A stretch of 64,000 bases of DNA from an uncultured Clostridia bacterium (GTDB lineage: Bacteria > Bacillota > Clostridia > Oscillospirales > Oscillospiraceae), in contig CAKNZJ010000122.1 of NCBI GenBank assembly GCA_932222125.1, positions 1-64,000 on the forward strand, in the 5' to 3' direction. The notes beneath the pieces are model-generated. The model made no database searches. It was not told the origin of the DNA and saw only the letters and a list, made by a program, of their open reading frames with translations. Positions within the stretch are counted from its first letter, which is position 1. Every line of letters starts with the position of its first letter. A program made the position numbers and the translations under genes. This document shows positions 17,048-25,002 of the stretch, piece by piece.

Positions 17048-17428
17048 CTAATTTATATAAATATCATGATTACTTTTAAGAAGATTTTTATTTATTGCAT
17101 ATTAATTTTAATTCAGCCCTTCATACTCCTATGTATTAGCTAAATCCAAACCCTCTCAAGGATGCCAGAGAGAGTGTCAATTTCGTTGGATCTTTACTGT
17201 GAAACCCAGGAAATTCGCGCTTTTTACCCCAAAAAAGGAGACTTCGATCCAAGCAGCACATCCTTTGCTGTTCCTTCTCCCGTTCCCGTTTCCACCATAA
17301 AACCAGTTTATAATTGACAGCTTTTTATTTTTTTAATAAAAGCGAGGTGCAACCATAAGAAAAATATCCGCTAAGCAAGGGATCAACCGATTCCTCGGAC
17401 TACTGCTCCCACCTGAGGTGCCTGTTTT
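17048..17428. other. AT-rich debris upstream of the sialidase
   Basis: No supported gene. A 51-codon frame at 17162-17317 on the plus strand looks protein-like (LDLYCETQEIRAFYPKKGDF) but has no ribosome binding site and may be the tail of a lost gene. A TTGACA at 17314 is followed by poly-T and poly-A with no clear -10 at 17 bases. Confidence 0.4.
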
Positions 17429-17569
17429 ATGGCACACGCAGAGTGGTCTGTCCAGAATTACAGAAAGGTGAATGATTATTCCTATTCACTATTATCTGTG
17501 AGTATGGACTTTGGCGTCATAGCACCAGATGGTCACTTCTATTTTTGGATGTGGAAGGAGGCAATATAA
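17429..17569 (+). CDS. Possible 46-residue peptide or gene fragment, unknown
   Basis: GAGGTG stands 8 bases before an ATG that opens a 46-codon frame: MAHAEWSVQNYRKV, then DYSYSLLSVSMDFGVIAPDG and HFYFWMWKEAI. It is not recognised. The aromatic C-terminal part could be the end of a larger ancestral protein, and neighbouring genes are clearly decayed, so a fragment is as likely as a real small gene. Confidence 0.3.
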   Translation: MAHAEWSVQNYRKVNDYSYSLLSVSMDFGVIAPDGHFYFWMWKEAI

Positions 17570-17680
17570 ACCGTTTAATTGAGTATAGAGCACAGGGACA
17601 GTTATGCGGTAGTGATTAGGAACAATTCTTCAAATTCTATTATTGTTAGTCAGATGCATAGATTATCTAGGAAGTTTATG

Positions 17681-18220
17681 ATGAAAAAACATGTATCTTC
17701 GGCAGTTTTGGTTATAGCAATATTGATAACAATGGTATTCCCTGCACATGCGGATAGCGTGGGTTCCGAACCTGCTACTCATCCGTCTGCCACTCCGATT
17801 GCAATTTTTAATCCGGCAGATGCTGATATCATGCAAGAATCTTTTGCATAAGGTCCAAAACCTCCCATCCAGTATAAAAATCTTAATGGACAAACCTATC
17901 GTATTTTTGGAACTTTTGACACAGCAATTTATACATCGTACTACTTCCATCCCAATGCACACGGGGTATTCAACTACAGTTTTACGTTTACCTGGCAAGC
18001 GCCATGTGGAACACAACGGATGGCCAGGGTAGAATGTTGGGACAAAACTACCAACAAAATGGTTCTATCCCGATCGTTTGATATGAGTGAAAATAGCAAT
18101 GGTCTATATAGCCCATTCATCGTAACCGGGGCATGGAAAGTGTACAATCTCAACCCTAATCACACATATTACTTGCGGTTTTCAAAAACCTTTGATCGAA
18201 TAAACGCCACGGTGAATTGA
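17681..18220 (+). pseudogene. Secreted protein of unknown family, interrupted by in-frame TAA
   Basis: The ATG at 17681 follows AGGAAG and opens a clear signal peptide (KKHVSSAVLVIAILITMVFPAHA). After 56 codons a single TAA (17849-17851) interrupts; the same frame then stays open for another 122 codons to TGA 18220 with ordered, secreted-looking sequence (YRIFGTFDTAIYTSYYFHP, TFTWQAPCGTQRMARVECW, HTYYLRFSKTFDRINATVN). No frameshift is needed to join the halves, so this is one gene with a nonsense change, or less likely a readthrough stop. No family is recognised. A strong terminator follows immediately, so the transcription unit was once complete. Confidence 0.65.
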
Positions 18221-18241
18221 GTCGTATATACCTATACTTAT

Positions 18242-18288
18242 AAAATATGCAGAGCAACGATTGAATCGTTGCTCTGCATATTTTATGG
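18242..18288 (+). terminator. Terminator after the interrupted secreted gene
   Basis: A 21-base perfect stem (AAAATATGCAGAGCAACGATT and its complement) around a single G, ending in ATTTTATGG. Confidence 0.9.
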
Positions 18289-18311
18289 AAAGTTCATTGA
18301 AGGAGAGAAAA

Positions 18312-18710
18312 ATGACAATAATAAGATTGACCTTTACAGCATATTAATTGAAATGGATTGCCTTAATTTTTATGACCATTGACCATCTAGCAGTACTATT
18401 TGAGGCAATCCCCATGGTTGCATTTTGTGTCCCTACCTTAAGGCTATTAGGACGAATAGCTGCCCCACTGTTTTTGTTTGCACCGACAGAAAGTATCCGG
18501 CACACAAGAAGTAAGCCAGCACTTATTTTTCGCCTATACATCGCAGGGATGTTTACTGGATTGTTTATGGTTCTGACGAATTTAATTTTTCAAGAAATAT
18601 TGGTGTATTTCCAAGGCAATATTTTTTCATACATTTTTATGTTTTTTTGCCCTGTCTTTCTTCGGCTCGGCTCTAACAAGAGATTTGTGGCAGCATTGAT
18701 CCAGATGTAA
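18312..18710 (+). pseudogene. TraX-family membrane protein, nonsense-interrupted and truncated
   Basis: AAGGAG six bases before the ATG at 18312 opens MTIIRLTFTAY, then TAA at 18345-18347, then in the same frame LKWIALIFMTIDHLAVLFEAIP and LRLLGRIAAPLFLFAP. The latter is the TraX signature (LK-IA-MxIDHxG ... LRxIGRIAFPIF). Related proteins often read (F/Y)QLK at this point, so the stop could be a CAA-to-TAA change. The frame ends after about 132 codons, shorter than the 200 or more residues of typical TraX proteins, so the 3' part is also missing. A TTG at 18348 could restart translation, but it has no ribosome binding site. Confidence 0.7.
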
Positions 18711-18771
18711 TGATACAAAATGACGGCCTCTTCCCTCGTCACTACAGTTTCAGTTCACCAGATATAACCCT

Positions 18772-18809
18772 GTGGGGGGCCTAGCTTGTGCTAAGCCCCC
18801 CACCTTTTT
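18772..18809 (+). terminator. GC-rich terminator upstream of the SDR gene
   Basis: GTGGGGGGC pairs with GCCCCCCAC, with inner CTAGC/GCTAA pairing, then CTTTTT. It caps the decayed region; 18810-18970 holds nothing else recognisable. Confidence 0.8.
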
Positions 18810-18970
18810 GTTCAGTAAGCATATTATACTATTCGTCATTATTTGCGTCCATCAAAATATGGCCGGATGGTCCAGCGCTGCAATGCCCCCCTCCAGACCT
18901 GCGGTTCTCTGCACGAAGCGCACCAGCACAAATTTTGAAAAGGTCCACCTCCCTCTTCTATTTTTACGCC

Positions 18971-18999
18971 TTGACAGCGGCATTGATTTACCATATCAT
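18971..18999 (+). promoter_or_regulatory. Promoter of the SDR gene
   Basis: TTGACA, 17 bases, TATCAT, 70 bases before the start codon. Confidence 0.75.
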
Positions 19000-19068
19000 A
19001 TGGCCCAGGTCACGGGATCCAACCCCGCGCCATGCCCAAAGTTATCGTTTTTGAGGAGGCTCCTGAAC

Positions 19069-19800
19069 ATGAGATATGCATTGATCACCGGCGGAAGCCG
19101 GGGCATCGGAGCGGCCACTGCCCGGGCCTTTGCCCAGCGGGGCTGGGGCGTGGCGATCAATTACCACCGCAGCCAAACCCAGGCAGAGGAGCTGGCCGCA
19201 GAGTTATCCATATCCGGCGTCCCAGCTATAGCTCTTCAGGGCGATGTGTCCAACCGGGCTCAGGTGAATCAAATGGTTGACAATCTATTGAAAAAATTTT
19301 GTCAACTTGACATTTTGGTGTGCAATGCAGGGGTGTCTCATACCGGCATTATCAGTCAAATTGACGATGAGCAGTGGCGGCGACTGTTTGGGGTTAACGT
19401 GGATGGGGTCCACCACTGCTGCCGAGCGGTGCTGCCCCATATGCTGAAGAACCAGCGAGGCGCTATCGTCACTGTCTCCTCTATGTGGGGCCAGGTCGGC
19501 GCCTCCTGTGAGGCCGCCTATTCTGCCACCAAGGGGGCGGTGATCGCCTATACCAAGGCGCTGGCCAAGGAGTTGGGCCCGTCAGGCATTCGGGTGAACT
19601 GCGTGGCTCCCGGTGTGATTCAGACGCAAATGAATGCCGGGCTCTCCCCCGCGGACCTGAGCTCCTTGGCGGATGAAACCCCCCTTGGCCGGGTGGGCAC
19701 GCCTGATGAGGCAGCCCAAGCCATTGCCTTTCTGGCTTCCGACGAGGCCTCCTTCCTCACCGGACAGGTACTGGCTCCTAACGGCGGGCTGGTCATTTAA
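19069..19800 (+). CDS. Short-chain dehydrogenase/reductase, FabG-like
   Basis: A 243-residue NAD(P)-dependent oxidoreductase of the classical SDR type. TGGSRGIG (residues 6-13) is the nucleotide-binding glycine motif; NAG-x-S (CNAGVSHTG) and the Ser...Tyr-x3-Lys catalytic set (VSSMWG, YSATKGA) follow, then PGVIQTQM and the C-terminal SFLTGQVLAPNGG. It resembles FabG (3-oxoacyl-ACP reductase, often annotated ymfI in Gram-positives), but no fatty-acid genes are near, so the substrate is open. GAGGAGG precedes the ATG at 19069. The frame stays open to 18772, but that extension crosses the promoter and terminator. Confidence 0.85.
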   Translation: MRYALITGGSRGIGAATARAFAQRGWGVAINYHRSQTQAEELAAELSISGVPAIALQGDVSNRAQVNQMVDNLLKKFCQLDILVCNAGVSHTGIISQIDDEQWRRLFGVNVDGVHHCCRAVLPHMLKNQRGAIVTVSSMWGQVGASCEAAYSATKGAVIAYTKALAKELGPSGIRVNCVAPGVIQTQMNAGLSPADLSSLADETPLGRVGTPDEAAQAIAFLASDEASFLTGQVLAPNGGLVI

Positions 19801-19946
19801 TCCCCCTATTCACCTGCCAGGGTCCGGTCTTCTCCGCCCTGAAAAGCCAGCCCTTGGCCAACTCCACCTCTAAACATAGCGGCTGTATCCGTCACAATAC
19901 AATAGGAGCACCATTCTGTCCCATTTGTCATTGTGGGTTTTTACGG

Positions 19947-19975
19947 TTGACAATTCCCCATGCTGCCACTATAAT
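19947..19975 (+). promoter_or_regulatory. Full-consensus promoter of the branched-chain amino-acid ABC operon
   Basis: TTGACA, 17 bases, TATAAT. A dyad TTGACAATT ... AATTGTCAA (19947-19981) brackets the whole promoter, which could be an operator. Confidence 0.9.
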
Positions 19976-20038
19976 TGTCAATAATCCGCCGAAGGGTGCC
20001 AAAGCCTTTTCCCCGGACAGTTTTAGGAGGTAACAACT

Positions 20039-21244
20039 ATGAAAAAAAAGAATATTGCGGCCCTGCTTATGGCTGGCGCTATGTGCCTGAGCTTGTTTGC
20101 GGGCTGTACCAAGTCTGACAGTCAGGAAAGCGCCACCCCAAGCGGCACCGACTCCAATGTCAGCAGCAGTTCTACCGCCGCTCAATTTAAGATCGGCTTT
20201 ATTGGTCCCCTCACCGGCGACACCGCTATCTATGGCACCAATGCTCGGAACGGCGCCCAGATCGCTGTAGACGAGATCAACGCTTTGGGTGGCGACATCC
20301 AGTTTGAGCTGAATCCTCAGGATGACGAGAACAAAGCGGAGCGTTCCGTCAACGCTTACAACACCCTGAAGGACTGGGGAATGCAGATGCTGGTGGGCAC
20401 CGTTACCACCACGCCCGCCCTGTCCGTAGCCCCCCTGGCCCATACCGACCGCATCTTCACTCTGACCCCCTCCGCCTCCTCCACCGATGTGGTGGACGGC
20501 AAAGACAATGTGTACCAAGTTTGCTTCACCGACCCCAACCAGGGCTTCCGCTCTGCTCAGTACATCGATGAGAATATGGACGTATCCAAGATCGCCATCA
20601 TCTACAAGAACGATGATAACTACTCCACAGGCATCTACGAGTCCTTCAAGGGCGAGGCCGATAAGCGGGGCATGGAGATTGTGTACACCGGCACCTTCAC
20701 CACCGACACCCAAAATGACTTCGCCGTCCAGGTGGCCGCCGCCCAATCCGCCGGCGCTGACCTGGTCTACCTGCCCATCTACTATACCCCCGCCTCCGTC
20801 ATCCTGACCCAGGCCAACCAAGTGGGTTATAAGCCCGTCTTCTTTGGTGTGGACGGTATGGACGGCATCCTCACCAGCGAAGGTTTTGACCCCGCTCTGG
20901 CCGAGGGCGTGATGCTGCTCTCCCCCTTTGCGGCTGACGCCACTGACGAACTGACTGTTAACTTTGTCACCGAGTACCAGAAACGGCATGGTCAGCTTCC
21001 CAATCAATTCGCTGCTGACGGCTACGACGCAGTGTACATCCTGTACAAGGCCCTCACCGAGGCTGGCTGTACCCCCGACATGACTGCGGAAGAGATCAAC
21101 AACGCGCTGATCGGCGCCATGCCCACCATCTCCGTGGATGGACTCACCGGTCAGAATATGACTTGGGCTGAGAACGGCACCGTCAATAAGGACCCCCGGG
21201 CCATCATTATTAAGGATGGTGTATACACCACCCCCGAGTCCTAA
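20039..21244 (+). CDS. livJ: Branched-chain amino-acid ABC transporter, substrate-binding lipoprotein
   Basis: A 401-residue lipoprotein: the signal ends in LFAGC (lipid-modified Cys about residue 22), followed by a Ser/Thr-rich linker and a periplasmic-binding fold type I (Peripla_BP_6/LivK). Characteristic pieces are KIGFIGPLTGDTAIYGTNARNGAQ, LVGTVTTTPALSVAPLA, FFGVDGMDG and ADGYDAVYILYKAL. It delivers Leu/Ile/Val or related ligands to LivHMGF. TAGGAGG lies about 8 bases before the ATG. First gene of the operon, with a full-consensus promoter; a large hairpin without T-run separates it from livH. The long antisense frame opposite it is a codon-bias shadow. Confidence 0.93.
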   Translation: MKKKNIAALLMAGAMCLSLFAGCTKSDSQESATPSGTDSNVSSSSTAAQFKIGFIGPLTGDTAIYGTNARNGAQIAVDEINALGGDIQFELNPQDDENKAERSVNAYNTLKDWGMQMLVGTVTTTPALSVAPLAHTDRIFTLTPSASSTDVVDGKDNVYQVCFTDPNQGFRSAQYIDENMDVSKIAIIYKNDDNYSTGIYESFKGEADKRGMEIVYTGTFTTDTQNDFAVQVAAAQSAGADLVYLPIYYTPASVILTQANQVGYKPVFFGVDGMDGILTSEGFDPALAEGVMLLSPFAADATDELTVNFVTEYQKRHGQLPNQFAADGYDAVYILYKALTEAGCTPDMTAEEINNALIGAMPTISVDGLTGQNMTWAENGTVNKDPRAIIIKDGVYTTPES

Positions 21245-21259
21245 AATCACGCACCCAAA

Positions 21260-21312
21260 GGCACAAGCGGCGGGACTGCTGGGAGGTCCCCGGCAGTCCC
21301 ACCGCTTGTGCC
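21260..21312 (+). promoter_or_regulatory. Intra-operon stem-loop between the binding protein and livH
   Basis: GGCACAAGCGG with CCGCTTGTGCC, plus an inner GGGACTGC/GCAGTCCC stem. There is no T-run, so it is probably an mRNA stabiliser or partial stop that keeps the binding protein more abundant than the permeases. Confidence 0.7.
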
Positions 21313-21431
21313 TGAACTCTATGGCAGAGATAGGGACGGAGGCAGGCATCTGCAGCCGCCCCTGTTTTGCTATAGAACAATCCCTATCATCCGCCGTCAA
21401 CGCAGCCAAACCAAATAAAGAGGTGTATCAT

Positions 21432-22310
21432 ATGGAGTTTCTCAACAACCTAATCATCGGTGTCAGCCTGGGGAGCATCTACGCCATCATCGCTTTGGGC
21501 TATACTATGGTATACGGCATTGCCAAAATGCTCAACTTTGCCCACGGCGACGTGATCATGGTGGGTGGCTACATCTCCTTTTGCACCACTTTCTACCTGG
21601 ATATGCCTGTCTGGCTGTCAGTGCTGGCAGCTGTGGCGGTATGCACCGTGTTGGGCGTAGTCATCGAGGGCCTGGCCTACCGTCCGCTGCGGCAGGCCAC
21701 TTCGTTGGCAGTCTTGATTACCGCCATCGGGGTCAGCTACTTTTTGCAAAATACTGCCATGCTCATCTGGTCACCCACCCCAAAGTTCTACACCGCCGTG
21801 GTGTCCGGCAGTCTGTCCTTGCTGGGGGGGCAGCTCCAAGTCTCCTATGTATCCATCCTGACCGTGGCCGTCTGTCTGCTTATCATGGTGGTCTTGACCC
21901 TGTTCATCAGCAAAAGCAAGCTGGGCAAGGCCATGCGGGCCTGCTCGGAGGATAAAGGGGCTGCCCAGCTTATGGGCATCAACGTTAACCGCACAATCTC
22001 CATCACCTTTGCCATTGGCTCCGCACTGGCCGCCATTGCCGGTGTGCTGCTCTGCTCTTACACCCCCCAGCTCTCCCCCACCACCGGCACCCAGCCCGGC
22101 ATCAAAGCTTTCACCGCCGCCGTGTTCGGCGGCATCGGCTCCATCCCTGGTGCCTTTCTCGGAGGGCTGCTTCTGGGCATCATCGAGTCACTGGCCAAGG
22201 CCTATCTTTCCACCAACCTGGCCAGCGCCATCGTATTTGCAGTGCTGATTTTAGTACTGCTGTTCCGTCCTTCCGGGCTGCTGGGCAAGTATGTGCCCGA
22301 AAAAGTGTGA
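21432..22310 (+). CDS. livH: Branched-chain amino-acid ABC transporter permease LivH
   Basis: A 292-residue polytopic membrane protein with LivH hallmarks: NNLIIGVSLGSIYAIIALGYTMVYGI, the NFAHGD(V/I)xMVGGY motif at about residues 36-47, EDKGAAQLMGINVNR (the EAA-like cytoplasmic loop) and KAFTAAVFGGIGSIPGAFLGG. The ATG at 21432 follows AAAGAGGTG; the frame extends upstream through the hairpin but without homology. It overlaps nothing and ends 10 bases before livM. Confidence 0.93.
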   Translation: MEFLNNLIIGVSLGSIYAIIALGYTMVYGIAKMLNFAHGDVIMVGGYISFCTTFYLDMPVWLSVLAAVAVCTVLGVVIEGLAYRPLRQATSLAVLITAIGVSYFLQNTAMLIWSPTPKFYTAVVSGSLSLLGGQLQVSYVSILTVAVCLLIMVVLTLFISKSKLGKAMRACSEDKGAAQLMGINVNRTISITFAIGSALAAIAGVLLCSYTPQLSPTTGTQPGIKAFTAAVFGGIGSIPGAFLGGLLLGIIESLAKAYLSTNLASAIVFAVLILVLLFRPSGLLGKYVPEKV

Positions 22311-22320
22311 GGTGGGTCTT

Positions 22321-23379
22321 ATGAAAACATTAAAAAAGACCACTAAAGTGAACCTAGCCACTTATTTGGGGGTCATCCTGGCCTTTACCTGCGTGACAGT
22401 GGCCAAAGGCACCGGACTGCTGTCCAACTCTATGAACAGCTGGCTGGTCCCTATCTGCTGTTACATCGTCATGGCTATTTCTCTAAACCTGACGGTGGGC
22501 ATCTCGGGGGAGCTGTCTCTGGGCCACGCCGGGTTTATGAGCGTAGGCGCCTTCTCCGGCGTGGTGACGGCTATGAGCCTTCAGCAAGCCATTCCCTTCT
22601 CCCCCCTCCGGTTGGCGGTGTCCATGATCGTGGGCGCAGCACTTGCCGCGGTCGTCGGGCTGATTGTAGGCATACCGGTATTGCGGCTGCGCGGGGACTA
22701 TCTGGCAATTGTCACCCTGGCCTTTGGGGAAATCATCAAGCAGCTCATCAACTGTCTGCTGGTGGGCTGGGACTCCCGGGGACTGCACTTTGCCTTCAAC
22801 TTGGACGGCACTCAAACCATCAGCAGCCTGGGGCTGGAGGAAGGGGGCATCGCCATTATCAAGGGGGCTCAGGGAGCTACGGGCACCGTCACCCTTTCCT
22901 CCTTCACCGCCGGCTTTGTACTGGTGATGCTTACATTGTTCATTGTCCTCAACCTGATACAAAGCCGGACAGGGCGTGCCATTATGGCCATTCGGGACAA
23001 CCGCATTGCCGCAGAGAGCGTGGGCCTCAACATCACCAAATACAAGCTGACTGCCTTTGTGACCTCCGCAGCCCTAGCCGGGGCTGCAGGTGCGCTGTAT
23101 GGCCTTAACTACAGCAACCTGTCCTCCTCCATCTTCGACTTCAACACCTCCATTTTAATTCTGGTATTTGTTGTACTGGGCGGCCTTGGCAACATCTGGG
23201 GATCTATTGTAGCTACTGTGGTGCTGTATATCCTACCCGAGGCCCTCCGGGAGTTCCGGGACTATCGGATGCTGCTGTACGCCATCGTACTGATTTTGGT
23301 CATGCTGGTGACCAACAGCCCACAGGTCAAGGCCATCCTGGGCCATATCAAGGGAAAGGGGGCCAAGTCTCATGGCTGA
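22321..23379 (+). CDS. livM: Branched-chain amino-acid ABC transporter permease LivM
   Basis: A 352-residue membrane permease, partner of LivH. Motifs: MAISLNLTVGISGELSLGHAGFMSVGAFSG, LRLRGDYLAIVTLAFGEI, ESVGLNITKYKLTAFVTSAALAGAAGALYG and the VVLGGLGNIWGSIVAT loop. The start at 22321 follows GAGGTGGG at 22309. The last 8 bases overlap the livG start (ATGGCTGA), indicating translational coupling. Confidence 0.93.
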   Translation: MKTLKKTTKVNLATYLGVILAFTCVTVAKGTGLLSNSMNSWLVPICCYIVMAISLNLTVGISGELSLGHAGFMSVGAFSGVVTAMSLQQAIPFSPLRLAVSMIVGAALAAVVGLIVGIPVLRLRGDYLAIVTLAFGEIIKQLINCLLVGWDSRGLHFAFNLDGTQTISSLGLEEGGIAIIKGAQGATGTVTLSSFTAGFVLVMLTLFIVLNLIQSRTGRAIMAIRDNRIAAESVGLNITKYKLTAFVTSAALAGAAGALYGLNYSNLSSSIFDFNTSILILVFVVLGGLGNIWGSIVATVVLYILPEALREFRDYRMLLYAIVLILVMLVTNSPQVKAILGHIKGKGAKSHG

Positions 23380-24217
23380 AAAAAAGTTTGAAAAGGGCAA
23401 AATGGTACCCGTCCCCAGCCGCTCCATCATTCCGGAGCGAGATCTGGACAAATCCCCCGTTCTGGAGTGCAGCCATTTAGGCATCGACTTTGGCGGCCTG
23501 AAGGCGGTGGCTGATTTTAACCTGACCATTGGGCGCACCGAGATTGCCGGTCTCATCGGCCCCAATGGCGCGGGCAAAACCACAGTATTTAACTTGCTCA
23601 CCAAAGTGTATCAGCCCACCCGGGGCACTATCTTACTAGACGGGGTGGACACCGCGGGCAAGTCCACCACGCAAATCAACCGCATGGGCATTGCCCGCAC
23701 CTTCCAAAATATCCGCCTGTTCTCCAATCTATCCGTTGAAGACAATGTAAAGGTGGGCCTCCACAACCAAGAGAAATACTCTACACTGTCCGGTATCCTG
23801 CGCTTTCCAACTTATTGGAAGCATGAGCGAGCCGCCCACCAGCGGGCTATGGAGCTACTATCTATCTTTGATATGCAGGATCTAGCCCATCATCAGGCCG
23901 GTTCCCTGCCCTATGGCGCCCAACGCAGGTTGGAGATTGTCCGGGCCCTGGCTACAAATCCCTCCCTGCTGCTCTTAGACGAACCGGCGGCGGGGATGAA
24001 TCCCTCTGAAACCGCTGAGCTGATGGAGAACATCGTCAAAATTAGGGATACCTTCCACATCGCCATCATGCTCATCGAGCACGACATGAGCCTCGTCATG
24101 GGGATCTGCGAAGGCATCTGTGTGCTGAACTTTGGTCAGGTCATCGCCAAGGGCACAGCAGAAGAGATTCAGTCCAATCCCACAGTCATCGAAGCCTACT
24201 TGGGCAAGCAGCAGTAA
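23372..24217 (+). CDS. livG: Branched-chain amino-acid ABC transporter ATPase LivG
   Basis: A 281-residue ATP-binding subunit. Walker A is GPNGAGKTT, the Q-loop follows RTFQNIRLFSNLSVEDNV, the signature is YGAQRRLEIVRALA (degenerate LSGGQ, normal for LivG), Walker B is LLLLDEPAAGMNP, and IEHDMSLVM contains the switch His. A 25-residue N-terminal extension (EKGKMVPVPSRSIIPERDL) precedes the domain. Overlaps livM by 8 bases. Confidence 0.95.
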   Translation: MAEKKFEKGKMVPVPSRSIIPERDLDKSPVLECSHLGIDFGGLKAVADFNLTIGRTEIAGLIGPNGAGKTTVFNLLTKVYQPTRGTILLDGVDTAGKSTTQINRMGIARTFQNIRLFSNLSVEDNVKVGLHNQEKYSTLSGILRFPTYWKHERAAHQRAMELLSIFDMQDLAHHQAGSLPYGAQRRLEIVRALATNPSLLLLDEPAAGMNPSETAELMENIVKIRDTFHIAIMLIEHDMSLVMGICEGICVLNFGQVIAKGTAEEIQSNPTVIEAYLGKQQ

Positions 24218-24229
24218 GGAGGGCCAGCC

Positions 24230-24931
24230 ATGTTAGCTGTCAACGACATCAACGTCTATTATGGCGCCATCCACGCCATTAAGGGCGTCTCTTTCCGGGT
24301 GAACGATGGGGAGGTAGTTACCCTCATCGGCGCCAACGGCGCGGGCAAGTCCACCATTCTCAACACCGTATCCGGTTTGCTCCGTGCCAAAAGCGGCACG
24401 GTAGACTTTCTGGGCAAGCACTTAGGCGGGGTGGCTGCCCACAAAATTGTTGAGATGGGCATCGCCCACGTCCCTGAAGGACGGCGCATATTTTTGCAAA
24501 TGACGGTGGAGGAAAATCTGGAAATGGGGGCCTACACCCAACGCAGCGCTACCATCCGGGAGGATATTGACCGAATCTACCAGCAGTTTCCAAGGCTGAA
24601 AGAGCGCCGTCGTCAAATTTCCGGCACCCTATCCGGCGGTGAGCAGCAGATGCTAGCCATGGGGCGGGGGCTGATGTCCAATCCCAAGCTGCTGATGCTG
24701 GATGAGCCGTCTATGGGGCTGGCCCCCATCCTTGTGGAACAGATCTTTGAAATCATCCGTGACTTACACAAGGCCGGCACCACCATCCTCCTAGTAGAGC
24801 AAAACGCGCGCATGGCCTTGTCCGTAGCCAACCGCGGCTATGTGCTGGAGACCGGCAAAATCGTTGCCACCGGTACCGGAGCCGATCTGCTCAGCAATGA
24901 AGCTGTGAAAAAGGCCTATTTGGGCGGCTAA
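24230..24931 (+). CDS. livF: Branched-chain amino-acid ABC transporter ATPase LivF
   Basis: A 233-residue ATP-binding subunit. Walker A GANGAGKST, VPEGRRIFLQMTVEENLEMGAY (LivF-specific), signature LSGGEQQMLAMGRGLM, Walker B LLMLDEPSMGLAP, switch LVEQNARMAL. AAGGAGGGCC precedes the ATG. Last gene of the operon, 12 bases after livG, closed by the hairpin at 24937. Confidence 0.95.
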   Translation: MLAVNDINVYYGAIHAIKGVSFRVNDGEVVTLIGANGAGKSTILNTVSGLLRAKSGTVDFLGKHLGGVAAHKIVEMGIAHVPEGRRIFLQMTVEENLEMGAYTQRSATIREDIDRIYQQFPRLKERRRQISGTLSGGEQQMLAMGRGLMSNPKLLMLDEPSMGLAPILVEQIFEIIRDLHKAGTTILLVEQNARMALSVANRGYVLETGKIVATGTGADLLSNEAVKKAYLGG

Positions 24932-24936
24932 TCGAC

Positions 24937-24985
24937 GGTATAAAATGGGGCTCCCTGCCTGTGGCAGGGAGCCCCATTTTATACC
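24937..24985. terminator. Bidirectional terminator between livF and the DHHW gene
   Basis: A 23-base perfect stem with loop TGT; A/T-rich ends (TAAAAT, ATTTTA) serve both the liv operon and the convergent minus-strand operon. Confidence 0.9.
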
Positions 24986-25002
24986 CATATCCTTGCCAGC
25001 CA

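Noticed and set aside
17849..18347. Reassignment or programmed readthrough of TAA in this region
   Set aside because: TAA serves as a normal stop in many intact genes here (feoB, SDR, eno, livG), no recoding signal was seen, and the TraX gene is also truncated, so decay is simpler.
19928..21409. 493-codon minus-strand frame opposite the branched-chain amino-acid binding protein
   Set aside because: Its Gly/Val/His-rich translation is the mirror of a GC-rich coding strand; the plus strand has a lipobox, family motifs, promoter and ribosome binding site.
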